From NCBI GenBank assembly GCA_907163375.1, contig CAJQUW010007072.1, positions 62,001 through 126,000 of the forward strand: a DNA stretch of 64,000 nt, in the 5' to 3' direction. Positions 1 through 11,816 of this stretch are shown piece after piece. Position 1 is the first letter of the stretch. The number at the start of each line of letters is the position of its first letter. Under the pieces are notes generated by a model, which was given only the letters and a program-made list of their open reading frames with translations, was not told where the DNA came from and made no database searches. The stretch is from Prostheceraeus crozeri. Lineage: Eukaryota; Platyhelminthes; Polycladida; Euryleptidae. Both the position numbers and the translations under genes were made by a program.

Positions 1-50
1 GATATTATGAAGCGTGTTGGTGTGAGGTGATTGAAATGTGAAGACAGGCG

Positions 51-505
51 TTATTGCTGTACTTCATGTTTTTGATTGATTTTGGCCTGAAGCTGTGCGA
101 TTGCTTTTCATTCAGTAAATGTTGTCTCGAGTGTTATTGAGTTTAGCAATGAAACCGACCTGAAAATCCTCGATGTCGCCTTTGTCGTTATATTTGCTTC
201 TAATATGCTCATACAAAGCACTACTTATCGATTTATTATTTATGGCCATTTTGTGCTCATTGTGCCTAGTGATTAACTTGCGAGTAGTTTTACCGATATT
301 GAATTTGTTGCAACGTTGACATGTGTACTTGTAGACTACGAATCTTTACTTACGTAAGAATTGTTTTACTTTATACTCACATTCAATGTCTCAAGTTTCT
401 TTTTCTGTACCGTTAGTCCATAAATTATTTTTAATATTTCTGAATGAAGTGTCAAAGCAGATTGAATTGATAAATTTTTTAGCATTATAAAATAACCAAA
501 TAGAT
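51..505 (-). pseudogene. Penelope-like element C-terminal remnant with GIY-YIG endonuclease domain (copy 1)
   Basis: Read on the minus strand, this stretch encodes a decayed GIY-YIG nuclease tail, the domain that nicks target DNA for Penelope-like retroelements. Seen: a linker with NIKNNLW, then VVYKYTCQRCN, NIGKTTRKL, an EH motif and SSALYEH. After a frameshift near position 90 comes KAIAQLQAKINQKHE, which matches the usual ending of this domain (E-A-x-I...P-x-I-N). Two stop codons interrupt the linker, a TGA ends the main frame before the shift, and the last frame ends at 51-53. The reverse transcriptase half is not visible upstream. The sequence differs from the other two Penelope tails in this window, so it is probably another subfamily. 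The element is dead. Confidence 0.7.
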
Positions 506-1307
506 GCTTGGCTAGCATTCGTCTACATGGCCGAACAGGTTTGGTTATGATTTCTTATAAAAGTAACAAAATTCTAGCAAATTCCACGTGCCGCAAATTC
601 ATTCCATGTGACTTGACAATGATTTGCAATGGCGTACATGGACACAGTCTCATGAATAACAAACAGCGAAAGTGGGTCAATATCAATTCATTGTACTGCA
701 TCAAAGTGAGCTTGAATGTCAATAACTGATTTGCATTTCTGAATGTGTTTTAGGTTGTTATTGACGTTCGTTGACACACTAGTTGTTCAATCAACGAATC
801 GTCCTCCCTGCATGTATTTTTGCTCGGATTCCGTTTCTGCTTTCATGGCATGACTTACTAGAATTTGTTGCTAAGATAGTACACCGCCGCTGGCGCAGAA
901 ATCGACAGTTGTATTCAGCGCAAAGGCCAGAATGAATTATACTCACCAAAAAATACGTTTAAACCTGGCTTCATCTGTCCAACGCTACACGCGAGACTGA
1001 CGGGAGAAAATACAGTTGATATGGCTTCACTCTTGAAGCCAGGGCTGCCCTATAAAGAAAAAGTAGTGTAAAAATGTCAATTAGAAACATATTCTGATGT
1101 ACATGTAGGTCTATTTTATAAGTATTAATTTATATAACACTTACAGAAATATGAGTAGATGATGACACTGAATGATTTACGTCAAAGTATGACAACTTTT
1201 CACAGAACAACCACATATATTTATTAATATATTCAAATTTGAGTGATGTTTGCTTGTCTTTCTACATTTTCATGATGCATCTAATATGCTGATATAAGTG
1301 TGTATGA
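506..1307. other. No recognisable gene or repeat
   Basis: A+T-rich sequence with only short frames closed by frequent stops. The 73-codon plus-strand frame at 508-729 has no recognisable motif. It may include older parts of the neighbouring Penelope remnant, but none could be read. Confidence 0.4.
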
Positions 1308-1568
1308 GTGTTAATTAAGATACTTGGTAGCAAACTGTCATTCCTTTTGATATCTAATAAGTTTCATGCCACTTATATAGTGGCCTCACGTCGCTAGTAT
1401 ATAGTAGTAAACGCACAGGAATATTTTGCAAAGATTTTGGTTCATAAAAATTGGTCAGATACTTTTTAGACCCCAGGACCTTAATCTCCGTAAAACTGAA
1501 TCTTTTGATACAAAAATTTTCACTGTATGCTGACATTTCTTGAGTCGACACTACTACTGTACTATTAT
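1308..1568 (+). repeat. Dispersed repeat family C, copy C1
   Basis: Aligns by eye with 36402-36745 (same strand) and with the reverse complement of 53450-53800. Shared landmarks in the same order are CATTCCTTTTGATATC, a CTTATATAG box, a GTAGTATATA box, TAATCTCCG, AAAATTTTCACTG and GAGTCGACACTAC. This copy lacks the left part present in the other two. No coding potential is conserved among the copies. The class is unknown; three copies in 64 kb suggest a mobile or formerly mobile element. Confidence 0.6.
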
Positions 1569-1698
1569 ACTTCAACTTGTGACGCCATTGACAAAGTTTT
1601 AATTACGAAATTGCGATCTGGCGGATAACTCTTGTTTTTCTTCAAGTGGGATTGGGTCGGGGAGTAGAGCGCGAGCAGAAGTCCTCAGTCGCGGTTAC

Positions 1699-2145
1699 TC
1701 AGATCTCAATGCTATTATTACTCTATGTTACGTTACTCAAACGTACTTACGTTGCTTACGAGATTCTTTACGTAAAAATGATCTAATATCTGTTTATCAT
1801 GCTATTATTACAGTTTTGTTTATTTATGCGTCGCCAGTATATGGAAATTTGTCGGTTGGTTTGCTGAAAAAATTAAACCGATTTCAAAAGAGAGCGCATC
1901 GTTTGATTTGTGATCAAAATTGTTCATGTAATAAGTTTGAAGATCTATCTTGTAAGTTTTTACACTGTGGCTTGAATTTTTTGCATAACTGCGAGAACCT
2001 ATGTCACCCACTCCATGCCTTCGTGCCGGGCCGTCTAAGATACACCAAGCATTTTCGACTTCCGGCATCTCATACTACAAGACGCTTGAATTCCTTTTTT
2101 CCTTGGATTTGTGCTAAATCAAATGAACTCATGTGTAAATATTGA
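1699..2145 (+). pseudogene. LINE reverse transcriptase C-terminal fragment (CR1/Jockey-like)
   Basis: An open frame runs from about 1675 to a stop at 2143-2145. It carries the region that follows the catalytic core in non-LTR reverse transcriptases. Seen: QTYLRCLRDSLRKNDLISVY, then IYASPVYGNLSVGLLKKL, FQKRAHRLIC, a cysteine-rich patch (CDQNCSCN) and the terminal RRLNSFFP block. The palm with its catalytic aspartates and the endonuclease are missing. That is typical of 5'-truncated LINE insertions, which are copied from the 3' end. The C-terminus resembles that of the LINE fragment at about 50 kb in architecture but is clearly diverged. A (CT)n run follows about 100 bp downstream. Family assignment beyond CR1/Jockey-like is not possible by eye. 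Confidence 0.7.
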
Positions 2146-2242
2146 CATTTCACTGACTTTTTTTTCGGTTTGTATAATGTATAGCGCTCACGTACTTTTG
2201 ATTTTCTTTAATGTATAAACTGATTTTCATTGCTTCAAATAT

Positions 2243-2266
2243 ATACACCTCTCTCTCTCTCTCTCT
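2243..2266. repeat. (CT)n microsatellite
   Basis: A pure dinucleotide run of roughly a dozen CT units between the end of the LINE remnant and a broken family A copy. Confidence 0.9.
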
Positions 2267-2269
2267 ACT

Positions 2270-2632
2270 CTGCGGATCGATAATATATGAGAGAATGCGG
2301 TTAAGAGTGGCTATTGTGCTTGCCACTGGGAGTGCTTATGAAATCTGAATATGATTGGCTTCGTATACAACGGTTGCATGAACATGACTATGGCTCTGAG
2401 CTTAATGCTATTCGCTCAATCAAAGAAAACATTATTTTTACAGAAAACTTCAATCTGTTTCCCATCAGATTTACATGTGTTTTCCTTTGATTCTGTCTGA
2501 CAAGAAGAGGATTCGAATAGAGCTCGGGAGACGTTGAGATTTGCAGTAGCCATGGGATGTGCATCATTCTGTCAAAGTCTCATTTTCGGCTTTGTTCCTC
2601 GCAGAAACCCGCTCTGGCTGCCGGACTGAGGA
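2270..2632. repeat. Foldback family A, truncated right half (copy A6)
   Basis: Diverged right half of family A, best seen in the full copy at 50888-51613. It keeps the loop segment (GAGAATGCGGTTAAG), the AATCAAAGAAAAC box, the TTCTGTCTGACAAGAAGAGG box, the CTCGG-AGACG box and the end GCTCTGGCTGCCGGACT. The left arm is missing. No coding capacity. Confidence 0.6.
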
Positions 2633-3225
2633 ATCTAATAAATGAAATATACTACTGTTGACAATTCTCACCGTAAGTCGAAAAAATGAATAAAAACTTT
2701 CCACGAAATGTATCGTCGATCTTCAATATGTGCAGCATTTTATTAATGAGACCGTGAATCATGTCATGATTATCTGTCGCATAATTGACATCGAATATAA
2801 TTTTTGAAGATCGAATGTTATGTAAGAAAGCTACTTATTAAAGCTATTGATTGCAATTCTGAGTAGTCTGTTTTGCACTTTTTCCTGACCACTTGAATTC
2901 TTTAGACATTTACAAGTCGTCCTATTTCTTTACAATAGGAAGAAAATTTCCACTCACCCGATACACGCGTTTGACGTAGACTTTATACCGCCACAAATAC
3001 ACGCGGGATATGTACCGTAATTCTCCTGTCGAATTGTAGAGGTTTGCAAGTATCACTGAAATGTAAGAGGGAGATATCATGATTATCCTGACAGGTGAGC
3101 ATAGAAATCACATCATCCATTTGATTCATTTGAATTGATTCAGGTGGTTGTCATTATTCATGCAAGTTGCATGCTACAAATAGTGATCCTGATAATAAGA
3201 TGAACAATTCTGCTGCAATGTGATT
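2633..3225. other. No recognisable feature
   Basis: A+T-rich sequence without a convincing reading frame, tandem repeat or homology to the other repeats of this window. Confidence 0.4.
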
Positions 3226-3565
3226 ATGAGCTTTCGGATGTCAGTCAAATTAGCTTTCAGGTTGATAGTAATTTACATTCGTTGATAGTAAGATAAAATC
3301 TAGTTGCATGACTTAAAAGCCATCCATGAGTCAAGCATTGTGGCTAGAGACTTCTCACTTCATCAGAGAATACAGACTGATGTCATTTTATAAGAAACAT
3401 CAGTCCGCTTCCCATTGGAGTTATGTTTTGTACTTTCTTTGATACTATCAGACACGGCCAGTAATCGGATAGAGCTCGGCAGACGAACGGATTGGTAGCA
3501 ACTGTGGGGTGTCCGTCATTCTGTGAGTCTCATTTTTTTACCTCGTTCTCTGCTGAAGCTGCAGC
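3226..3565. repeat. Foldback family A, strongly diverged right half (copy A7)
   Basis: It carries the same ordered boxes as the right arm of family A: CAGTCCGCTTCCCATTGGA, TTTCTTTGATACTATCAGAC, ATAGAGCTCGGCAGACG, GTCATTCTGTGAGTCTCATTTT and CTCGTTCTCTGC. The last ~20 bp no longer match well. This and A6 are the oldest-looking copies of the family. Confidence 0.5.
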
Positions 3566-4431
3566 TACCATTTCAAACTCTTTTTGAAAGGTCTTTCAAA
3601 AACTTTTTTTGAAGACGTTTCTGAAAGTGAAATGAAGCTCTTATATCATTATTTGATGACTTCAATGATCTTGAACGCATCTCCAGTATTCGGTTGCCCT
3701 AGCGACGCACTAGAACGTTTTATAATAGAGTTCATCCTTAAATCTGCGGAAGGAAATGTGGCTGCATCAATGCAACTGTAAAGCACTTGGTAAAATATGA
3801 AATGAATCTAATAAAGAACATCCCTCGCATTTCAGCATTGCGAACATGTATACCCAGAATGAATATGGTTTAAGTGTATAGCTAAAATGTGAGTATCATA
3901 GAATAGGAGGCTCCAATTCGTCTTTCCGTGTTTATGTCGATTGCCCAATAATTTAATTTGAGTCTTACGGAGATCCGAAATGACTGTACATAATAAAAAT
4001 ACATTCAACTTGACTACTTCTAGTTTTTTTTCTATCTTGACGTTCACCGCTTCCAATGATTATCATTTGAGGGACCCATTTATTCTATTCTGCTTAAGTC
4101 CCCGGAATTTTGATTTGTTACACTAATTTCAGCAAGGATTTCTTGCACTGGTCTTTGAACGTCTGGTCCTCTTCACTGAAGTTTGCAGCACCATGACCCT
4201 TTAGGAACGTTGGAATCTAGACACGCTATAGGGAAAGAGATAACAATGTTTTAGGCTTAACGATTGATGACGTACCCATACTAACACTGCAGTTTTAAGA
4301 GAGATTTTAAATTACGTTTTTGCAGAGGAAATGAGCTCCAACAATCACAAGATGCAATAGATTTCACACATTAAACCCTTTCTAGCCAAAATTATATTCG
4401 TGGTTTGTTATCAAGAATAAGATGCACTGAC
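3566..4431. other. No recognisable feature
   Basis: The short frames at 3584-3781 (+) and 3832-4056 (-) show no known motif, and the region around them has no coding character. Nothing else was seen. Confidence 0.4.
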
Positions 4432-4865
4432 GCACTGTAAGCCGTAGACCGACAATTATCCTACAAAATTACTGACAAAATCAGCCGACGATTGTCACCT
4501 CCAATATCCTTCGATATCCCACGAAATTGTAGGTTCTCTACCAACATCAAAACAAATGTTTTGCATGCAAATTAACTAAACAAAACCTGTTGAACATTGG
4601 TTGATTTTTTCGATTAGTGATTGCTTGACTTTTGGGCAATCTATATTATTGTGTGGCAAAACCATGATTTCTTTTGACATAATTTAGTTAATTACCTACA
4701 TTTTCGATAATAGTTAAGCTATTTTTCATTGCTATTCATTTTCTCGCTTTTTGTCAGATATTGTAGATGTTCAGTGGCAATCATCCTACAAGAACTAGCA
4801 ATGACCAACAAAATAGATTTTGTAGGATAAATGTCTGTCAATTATCAGTAAACGGTTTACAGTGC
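4432..4865. mobile_element. 0.43 kb inverted-repeat element (candidate MITE)
   Basis: The left end GCACTGTAAGCCGT is mirrored by ACGGTTTACAGTGC at the right end. Further inward, TTATCCTACAAAAT on the left is mirrored by ATTTTGTAGGATAA on the right, so the arms are imperfect but long. It has no reading frame, as expected of a non-autonomous DNA transposon. Flanking target duplications are not clear, so the superfamily cannot be assigned. Confidence 0.55.
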
Positions 4866-6189
4866 GGGTGTATACTTAACCAAGTTTTCAGTGCGACGTG
4901 GTTCAACGAACACTCCCAACAAAGATGATTACGAGATCTTCCAGGCCAATCAGCATGTGCCATATGAATGCCTGTTCAAATCGATGTAAGATAATCATTT
5001 TCAAACTTATGTAAGCTATGAATGCAAGTATTCGGCAAATAGATGTGTAGGATGCTTAGATTATTAAATATTTCCCCCTCATTTACATCAAACAGCTGCA
5101 AATGTCATATACACATGTATTTTGAAAATACTGATGCTATGACAAGTGAAGTGGACAGACAACTCTCCTTTTATTCGAATGATGGACAACTGAGTTTCTT
5201 GATAATTGATTCACGTGAGCAGATGAACAAAAATTGCGAAAATGTCCGTAGAAGCAACTGCAGCATCCCCCCTCGGTGTCACTCTCTCAAACGTATTGGT
5301 GCTCTCATTCAAGCGACTGGTGAACGTAGCACTCAAGAGCGACCAGTGGACGGATTTTATCCCTCAATCAAATATTTACCCTCTTTTTAAAGTTTTCTGA
5401 CGCTTGCAAGGGGCATACTGGATACGTAGTTCAATTTGAAAAGTTCGGTATTCCAAGTATTCTAAAGTCAAGTGACATTAGATTCCCCTCATCTGTGCTT
5501 CTAATGCGCCATGAGAACTGTGCTAAAGAGAGCTGAGCTAACCATGGAGCAGTGAAGAAATAATTTTATTAGTCATGCTTCGATGATTTTGTAAAACATG
5601 CAGTGAAATACGTTTCGAAATTCTGCTCTTATTGCTAAAATATTTGCTCCTTCAGTCTGAATTTTCTGGATTCCACGATATTGCACGAAGGATTTTGAAT
5701 TTGACCAACGGGAACATCTTCTTCGTGACCCATTTTGAATTTTAAAAGTTATGAAATCATTGTTGAAGTCGGAAATCTATGGATTTATGCTGTAAATCTC
5801 ATGCTGCAGACAAATCGTTCTTTAAAATTCAAAATTTGAAAATTGCTTGGAGTTGCTAAGACAGATATCAAACTTAGCCTAAATTGCTTGGAAATGGCTA
5901 AGCAAACTGTGTGACGAAAATGATAAGAAATTATCATAGCATCAGATCTCATCAACAAAATTTCTTGAAATTTTGAGCCAAATATGTGGAAAGAGGTGCA
6001 ATAACCAATACTCCGTCATTAACTAACTGCAAAACACTATGACACTAAATTTGTCAACCAATGAAACGAAGCAAAATGCAGACAAAATAGTTGTTGGTCA
6101 TGGTGCTTTGCAGACGTTTTTCAAACACAGCCCTACAGTTAGAAATCATTATCGCTAAATCTGGCTGCATGGAGTCCATTTGAGGCCTC
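4866..6189. other. No recognisable feature; one 115-codon frame
   Basis: The plus-strand frame at 5043-5390 opens with ATG and reads 115 codons. It has no recognisable domain, membrane segment or repeat, and nothing around it suggests a gene. It could be an exon or chance. The rest is A+T-rich sequence with short frames only. Confidence 0.3.
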
Positions 6190-6745
6190 TCTCGATGTGA
6201 TCCATCGATTATGGAGTTGAACATCCAACATGGATCTTGCACGAAATGAGAAGAGTACAGGACCATCAGCTTGCTGAAGGACCGCTCAGAGATCTTCTTG
6301 GTCGGAAGAAGGGAATCACAGATTCTTTCAAAGATGGAGGTGTACTTCTCTGGGTTCACGGTATCACTGATCACACCATGAATAAGTTCGTGTTGTTAGG
6401 AGATCATCACCCAATATGTGACGGCTGGCGATTTCATCGACACTGACGCTACAATGTAATGTCCTAGCATGTGGAATTTCCTTGACGAACGTTGTCTTGA
6501 GTTGCTTCAGTGCCTTTTCTCATTTGTCGAAAGTTATTAAACTGAAAACCACAGTTGCTACCTCTCATCAAAAACGTCCATCGTGAGAAGACGTCCATCG
6601 TGAGATATACGCCTGTATAGATGCCTCTTCGTCTTAAATCTGCTGTCAACAGCTCACTAAAATCGCATTTATCACCAATATGTTGCAATTTCTCCATTAA
6701 AAATTCATGGTTTTTCAATCTCGGTTGTTTAGAAGGACAAACGAT
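6190..6745 (-). pseudogene. Possible hAT transposase remnant (ZMYM/TTF-type), frameshifted
   Basis: Minus-strand fragments read in the order expected for hAT transposases of the zinc-finger MYM/TTF group. First comes a stretch with VFSRWTFLMRGSN and NNFRQM, comparable to the family's F-L...R-G and G-N-F boxes. Next is QHELIHGVISDTVNPEKY followed by SIFERICD, comparable to the Q-N-E-L-I block and the Y-F-S-I...D block with the first catalytic aspartate. Last, SERSFSKL and RLQSTM resemble the C-terminal dimerisation segment. An in-frame TAA lies just before QHELI and frame changes separate the parts. The catalytic middle is missing, so this would be an internally deleted copy. The matches are short and by eye only. 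Confidence 0.35.
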
Positions 6746-9700
6746 TCGATCCGCAGTTAGTCAAGAGGTGCAAAGTGCTATGTGAAAGTTTTAGGTTCGA
6801 CTTCATTCCCTGCACAGCTTTGTGGAAGCTCCTGGACTATTAAGTAATATACTTATGACTTCTCAATCATTAAATTCAAATTTATTACAAATTTTGGAAG
6901 TAACATAACACCTCAGGATGTTGCACTGTCTTATAGATTCCGGTGTGTTTCGACTCTATGGTATTCCCTGCCTGTTGAATACATGATTACATGATGTGGT
7001 CCCTGACTAGAAATTAGAGAGTTTGTCCACCTCTGGTCTTGGAGATCAAAACATTTTCAGACTTATTTCGCTACATATTCACGAAATGATGGCGAAATTG
7101 TTCTATCATGTTTTATTCGCTTCTTCGCTCATGGTTATTAAATTAAGTCGATAACAGATGATGGTGTGTATCAATCTGATGTAAATATCATGGAACATTT
7201 TAGAAATTGGAAGAGACAGTGATGGCATCATCGACACCAAAAAACTGATTTCTGTATGTGTTGATCTGCCACACTGGGAACAAAAATTAACAGGCTAAGA
7301 TTATAATCTTGCATACAGCGTAGGCGTATGTTGATGTCTACTAAATAAACGTGGTTTCAATTAGGTTTCTTGGCTCTTGTGACGGACAACTGTTTATATC
7401 GGTAATCGAATTATCACCCTATGATTCAATCAGTAAAAGAGGAATACATTTATCTTTTCCTAAAACCGAGGAGTTTCTTTTGAAGTTATCGAAAACTGTC
7501 AGTTTTGTGTCCTAAATTCCCACGTTCAACTTCTCGTTGTAAATAAAATGGGGACAACATAAAAGTTTGCTTTCTTAATCCGATCCGACTAAGGTAGGAC
7601 AAGAATTTTCATTCGTTATTTTAATGAAAAGATTAATATCTCATTTGTGGATCAACCTTCACTTCGCTATACGCTTTGAGGTCACAGTAACTATTTGTAA
7701 AAAGCAGGACAGATTCTCCCATCCTAACGTCTGTACAGGAGATAAAATATTGACTATTTAACGATGATTACAAGGAACAAACTTTGTTTGGCTGGATAGT
7801 TTTGATTCTTATCAGTGAGAGAAGTTGAAAATTCCCATCTAAATCTGATCTGTTCCAATCAAAATTAATTATCTTGAAAATCCAAAAAAAGAATTTGAAT
7901 CGGCTGACTTTTATTCAAAAAAAGCAACATCCCTGAAATAACAACAAACATTAGGAATGCGCGAAGTCTACAGGTGAACCGCGTCAACCACGATACATTT
8001 CTTAACCTTGTGCAATTCTATTTTGACGGTAAAACTTGTTGGCCATGGAATTCTGCCGATGTTGTACACAGGAATGAAGAATTACATGTAACTGGAGGAC
8101 AAAAAATAATCGGAAAATTTCTAATCAATTTATTCTAGTATAAGGACTTAGCATTCGATCGATTTATAATTAATTGACATTTACACAGCTAGATTAGAAT
8201 GCACCGATCTGATCATTAGAATGGTCATGCTGCCAATACATTTGATTAATTTTTATTTTATCATTGAGTGCATGTATAATGGAGTATTCATTCCATCCCA
8301 TCTTGTACTTATCAAGCCCTAGCAATCAACACTTTCGTAGTAGCAGGATCTCGGCTCTCGGATTTCAATGAAGAATTGGAAAAATGATCTTTTTCTCCAA
8401 ACGTTGGCTACATGTCTTGCAAATATCAATTTGTTGGTGTACAACATGTGATTGACTTTTCCGGGGAGAACTTAAAGCTGGTGTCATGATATTCTTTTCC
8501 ACAATTTAAATTGACAATCGGAAAAGTTGAATCAGAAAATGACATTTACTTAAATTCTCTATTAGAAAACGCGATGTAAATAAATTCCTTTAATAACCGG
8601 AGTTAAATCTTTATAAAGTCTCAATACCTCAAGCCACAAGCCTCGATATCTCATTGTCGCATCTTCAGTTTGAATCAGAGATGCAGGGCGAATTAGTTTT
8701 TGTGTAAAAAGAAGGAGGCGGCAATTTGATACCAACGATGCAAGTGTGATTTTTTTCCGGGCGGCAATTGTAATCAACTTCAGAACATCCTCTCGGAAAA
8801 GAAATGGTAGGAAAACATGAAGCGTGACACCGGCGTCCTACCAGTTCTTTTTTCAGAAACACTGATTTCATTTGAATGGTATTCACTGTTTAAATGGGAA
8901 CCTCTGAAACTTCTTTCAAGTTCTTCAACTTTATCGGTCGGAAATAGTAATCAATATATGAAAATTAAGAAATTCTGCAACCGACAGCAACGTCATTTTG
9001 ATATATATGTAATTTCTCTCAGTCGTAGAATTCTGAATTCTTAAATGTATTGAATATCTGAGAAATTCTGCAGCTCTAGGTAACTTCAACTGTTATTAGA
9101 TACATGTAGAAGTTGGACGATCCAAAGAATTCAAATGATGAGGAAATTATTGCGAGTTATGTAGGAATGGCTACTTATATGCCAATTATATATAGTGTTA
9201 CACTGCTTAACTATATACTGTATTACATTATCTGTATTTTAGCATTTGAATTACTCATTTTGAAAATGTTGCGTTCCTCTATAGTGCACAATAAGTGGCA
9301 GCTCTCAGACCTTCGAATAAAGCAATGTAATTTTCACAAGCAGATCAGATTTAAGCCTATCAGAACCGGGCAGTTTTTAGAGTCGCATGACGGCCCCTCA
9401 AATTTTCCATGCTTCGATAGCCCTACGAAAACAACGTTACTTTATATTTCGAGTCTCCTCTTTCGAATAGTGGCGTCTATTTTGCATGATTCGAAGACCT
9501 TCATACCAAAAATTTAGATTTAAAATCTTTATTTTCAAATTTTTTCATTTTTTATGAATCTATGTATATTTTTTGGCTCTTCAAAAATTGTTCATTACAA
9601 CTAAATTTTTTCTGTACAACTTTTAGCATATCTATATCGTGTTATAAGCATAATATTTACGTTAATTTTAGTGCTATAAATAGCAATTTGAAATTTGAAC

Positions 9701-11160
9701 GCAAACAATGTCTTTTCATGTATCATTGAATTTTTCTGTCTTTACAAATGTCTCGTTCTAATGACTTATTCGTTATAAAGACGCTGGGCCCGGTCTGGGC
9801 CTGAAAATTCATTTCCATCAGCCTGTGAAGAAGTGAAAGTTAATGAATGATGAGAGTAGCATCACTTTGAAGTATCTTGATGCAAATTGCATGTTGCCGG
9901 GGCTTTAATGAATACACAACGTGAATCAACGCAGCCCTCATCATGATCTAGAAATACGATAAAATAATACAACCCTAATCGGAAACTATGGAATTCGAAT
10001 ATTTTTCTCGTGTTAGAATATATAAAACATTATGAATATCGGCATCTAGATGTATCGATAGTGTTGAATGGGTGCGCGTTAATGCTGTATCTACCGGCTT
10101 TCTCATAATGTGAAATAAGTCAAATAAATTTTTCTCCAAATCTGTGAATCGCCTGGTTGCCTCCTGCCAAAAGTTGTGCAAATTGCAGACCATTCTTAGC
10201 TTATGTCAAAATCAAACTCAAATTTAGCAAGCTAGCAGATTCAAGTAACAGATTTTGAAAAAATCAACTTGCCTAGCACACAAAATGCGTTGTATGCGTA
10301 CGTATATAAATATATCGCTACGGGCTGAGTGGGTCTCTGACCCGATCATACTCAAGAGTATCATGCATCCATAGATAGACATAAATTAATTCAATAATAC
10401 ATAGACATCAAGCTATGATGTCTTTGAGCTTTATCAGGGACTCCTATGTCTTCTGACTCTGGATATAGACATTGGTGGAACGACCTGTCGATGAAATGAC
10501 CTTGTTTCAAATCCATGATATCTACGCATCGATGAAGTGAACCATAATTGTATAATTTTTGAATTTGACATATTCCTTGAATTGCACGTACAAATATACT
10601 TCGATGAAGCGCAATGAACTATCGACGTATTCCGGAATATTCTTCAACAGATGAATGTTTACAACACGCTTGGCTGCGTCTTTAAGATTTCCATATCGAG
10701 CGCTTTAAGATGAATGAAAAAGTTTCGCTGAGAGACAGGAAAGTGTTTGTTTTTGAAAGCTGATATCGCTGGAATTCAATTGAAACTTCAAAACACATGT
10801 CTGAGTGATAGTATATTGACAGATCTAGAAGGGAGAAAATGCGAACATTTATTTAGGAAATAAAACAGACAAACAATTTACAAAACAGTATTCCAAATCA
10901 CGTTTTCCTGCAAAGTACTGATTTTCAAGTTTCTTTCAGATTTCTTTATCGGCAGAATTGATCTCACCAAGACAGACAAGTGTGGAATTGACTGTCACTT
11001 AGGCAGCTTCGTATATCAAATAAGTGATAATCATCGCACTGTAGGTTTCGTCGAGACCGAAGGTCGAGACGAAGCCTATAGTTTGGTGACTACTTTACTG
11101 CGTGACAGCGCGGCGGAGACGAATTGCACGGTGTCATACTTTGATGCTTCAATCAACCCA
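6746..11160. other. 4.4 kb without a recognisable gene
   Basis: No transposon or RNA motif was recognised. The longest frame (9113-9517, 134 codons, opening with TTG rather than ATG) holds a hydrophobic stretch around residues 25-52 that could span a membrane, but has no family signature. Short words such as ATAGACAT recur at 10.37-10.47 kb without a regular period. It may be unique intergenic or intronic DNA. Confidence 0.35.
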
Positions 11161-11376
11161 CAGAATTAGATTGTTTAATCGTATCACTTTGCTAGAAGTG
11201 CAAACTGATTCAAACAGATGGCACATGCAGGAACTGAATAAGCTCATTAATAACTGGCTGCTCATTGTTCGATTGCTGTGGTATTTGGTCAGCAGATTGT
11301 GCCATTTCATTTACGTTACATGTTCCAATATTTCCCTTCTAGTCAAACGGAAGAAGAGACGACCTGTCGAATTCTG
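11161..11376. mobile_element. Family E inverted-repeat element, short copy (E1)
   Basis: It starts CAGAATTAGA and ends TCGAATTCTG, an imperfect terminal inverted repeat. The left part, with TCACTTTGCTAGAAGTGCAAACTGA, matches the reverse complement of 40616-40695. The right part, with CATTTCATTTACGTTACATG and the CTAGTCAAACGGAAGAAGAGACGACCTGTC stretch, matches the reverse complement of 40151-40290. The roughly 320 bp between these parts in the other copy are absent here. This is therefore an internally deleted derivative. No protein. Confidence 0.65.
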
Positions 11377-11816
11377 TGAATGAACCATTTAGAAAATTAA
11401 GTACAGATAACGCTTCAATCTATTCATCATATCATTACTGTCGTTCAACAGGAAAAAGCATTGCCCGGATAGAGCGCAAGGTTAGCGTCTTCATAGCGTA
11501 CACCTTCATGAAATGACGTTATTCAATTAGACTGAGTGTCACAGAAGAACTTTTGGACAATGTCGGTGGATAATTACCATTGATAATAATTCGGCTTCTA
11601 TGGCTTGTCAAATGTTTCATCATAGAAATCTCAAGGTCGTAGCGTCATCATAGCGTTGTTTACCAAAATATTTGGCAAATGTTTCAGAAAAACTGCGTAC
11701 TAAACCATTACAAATGTCAATTATTCTATTTCTATGTCCTGAAATAAACGCCTGCATACAACCACAGTGCGATAAGAAATTTTAACAATCATGTAGTGGT
11801 AAATTCTTCGGTGATA
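11377..11816. other. No recognisable feature
   Basis: Spacer between the family E element and the Tc1 transposon. No reading frame or repeat was recognised. The last two bases are the TA target of the Tc1 insertion. Confidence 0.4.

Noticed and set aside
6577..6606. Tandem duplication GACGTCCATCGTGAGA as a regulatory site
   Set aside because: A simple 16-bp tandem duplication inside the putative hAT remnant; no reason to assign a role.
9113..9517. 134-codon frame with a hydrophobic segment as a membrane protein
   Set aside because: Opens with TTG; hydrophobic runs are common in A+T-rich random sequence. No family signature.
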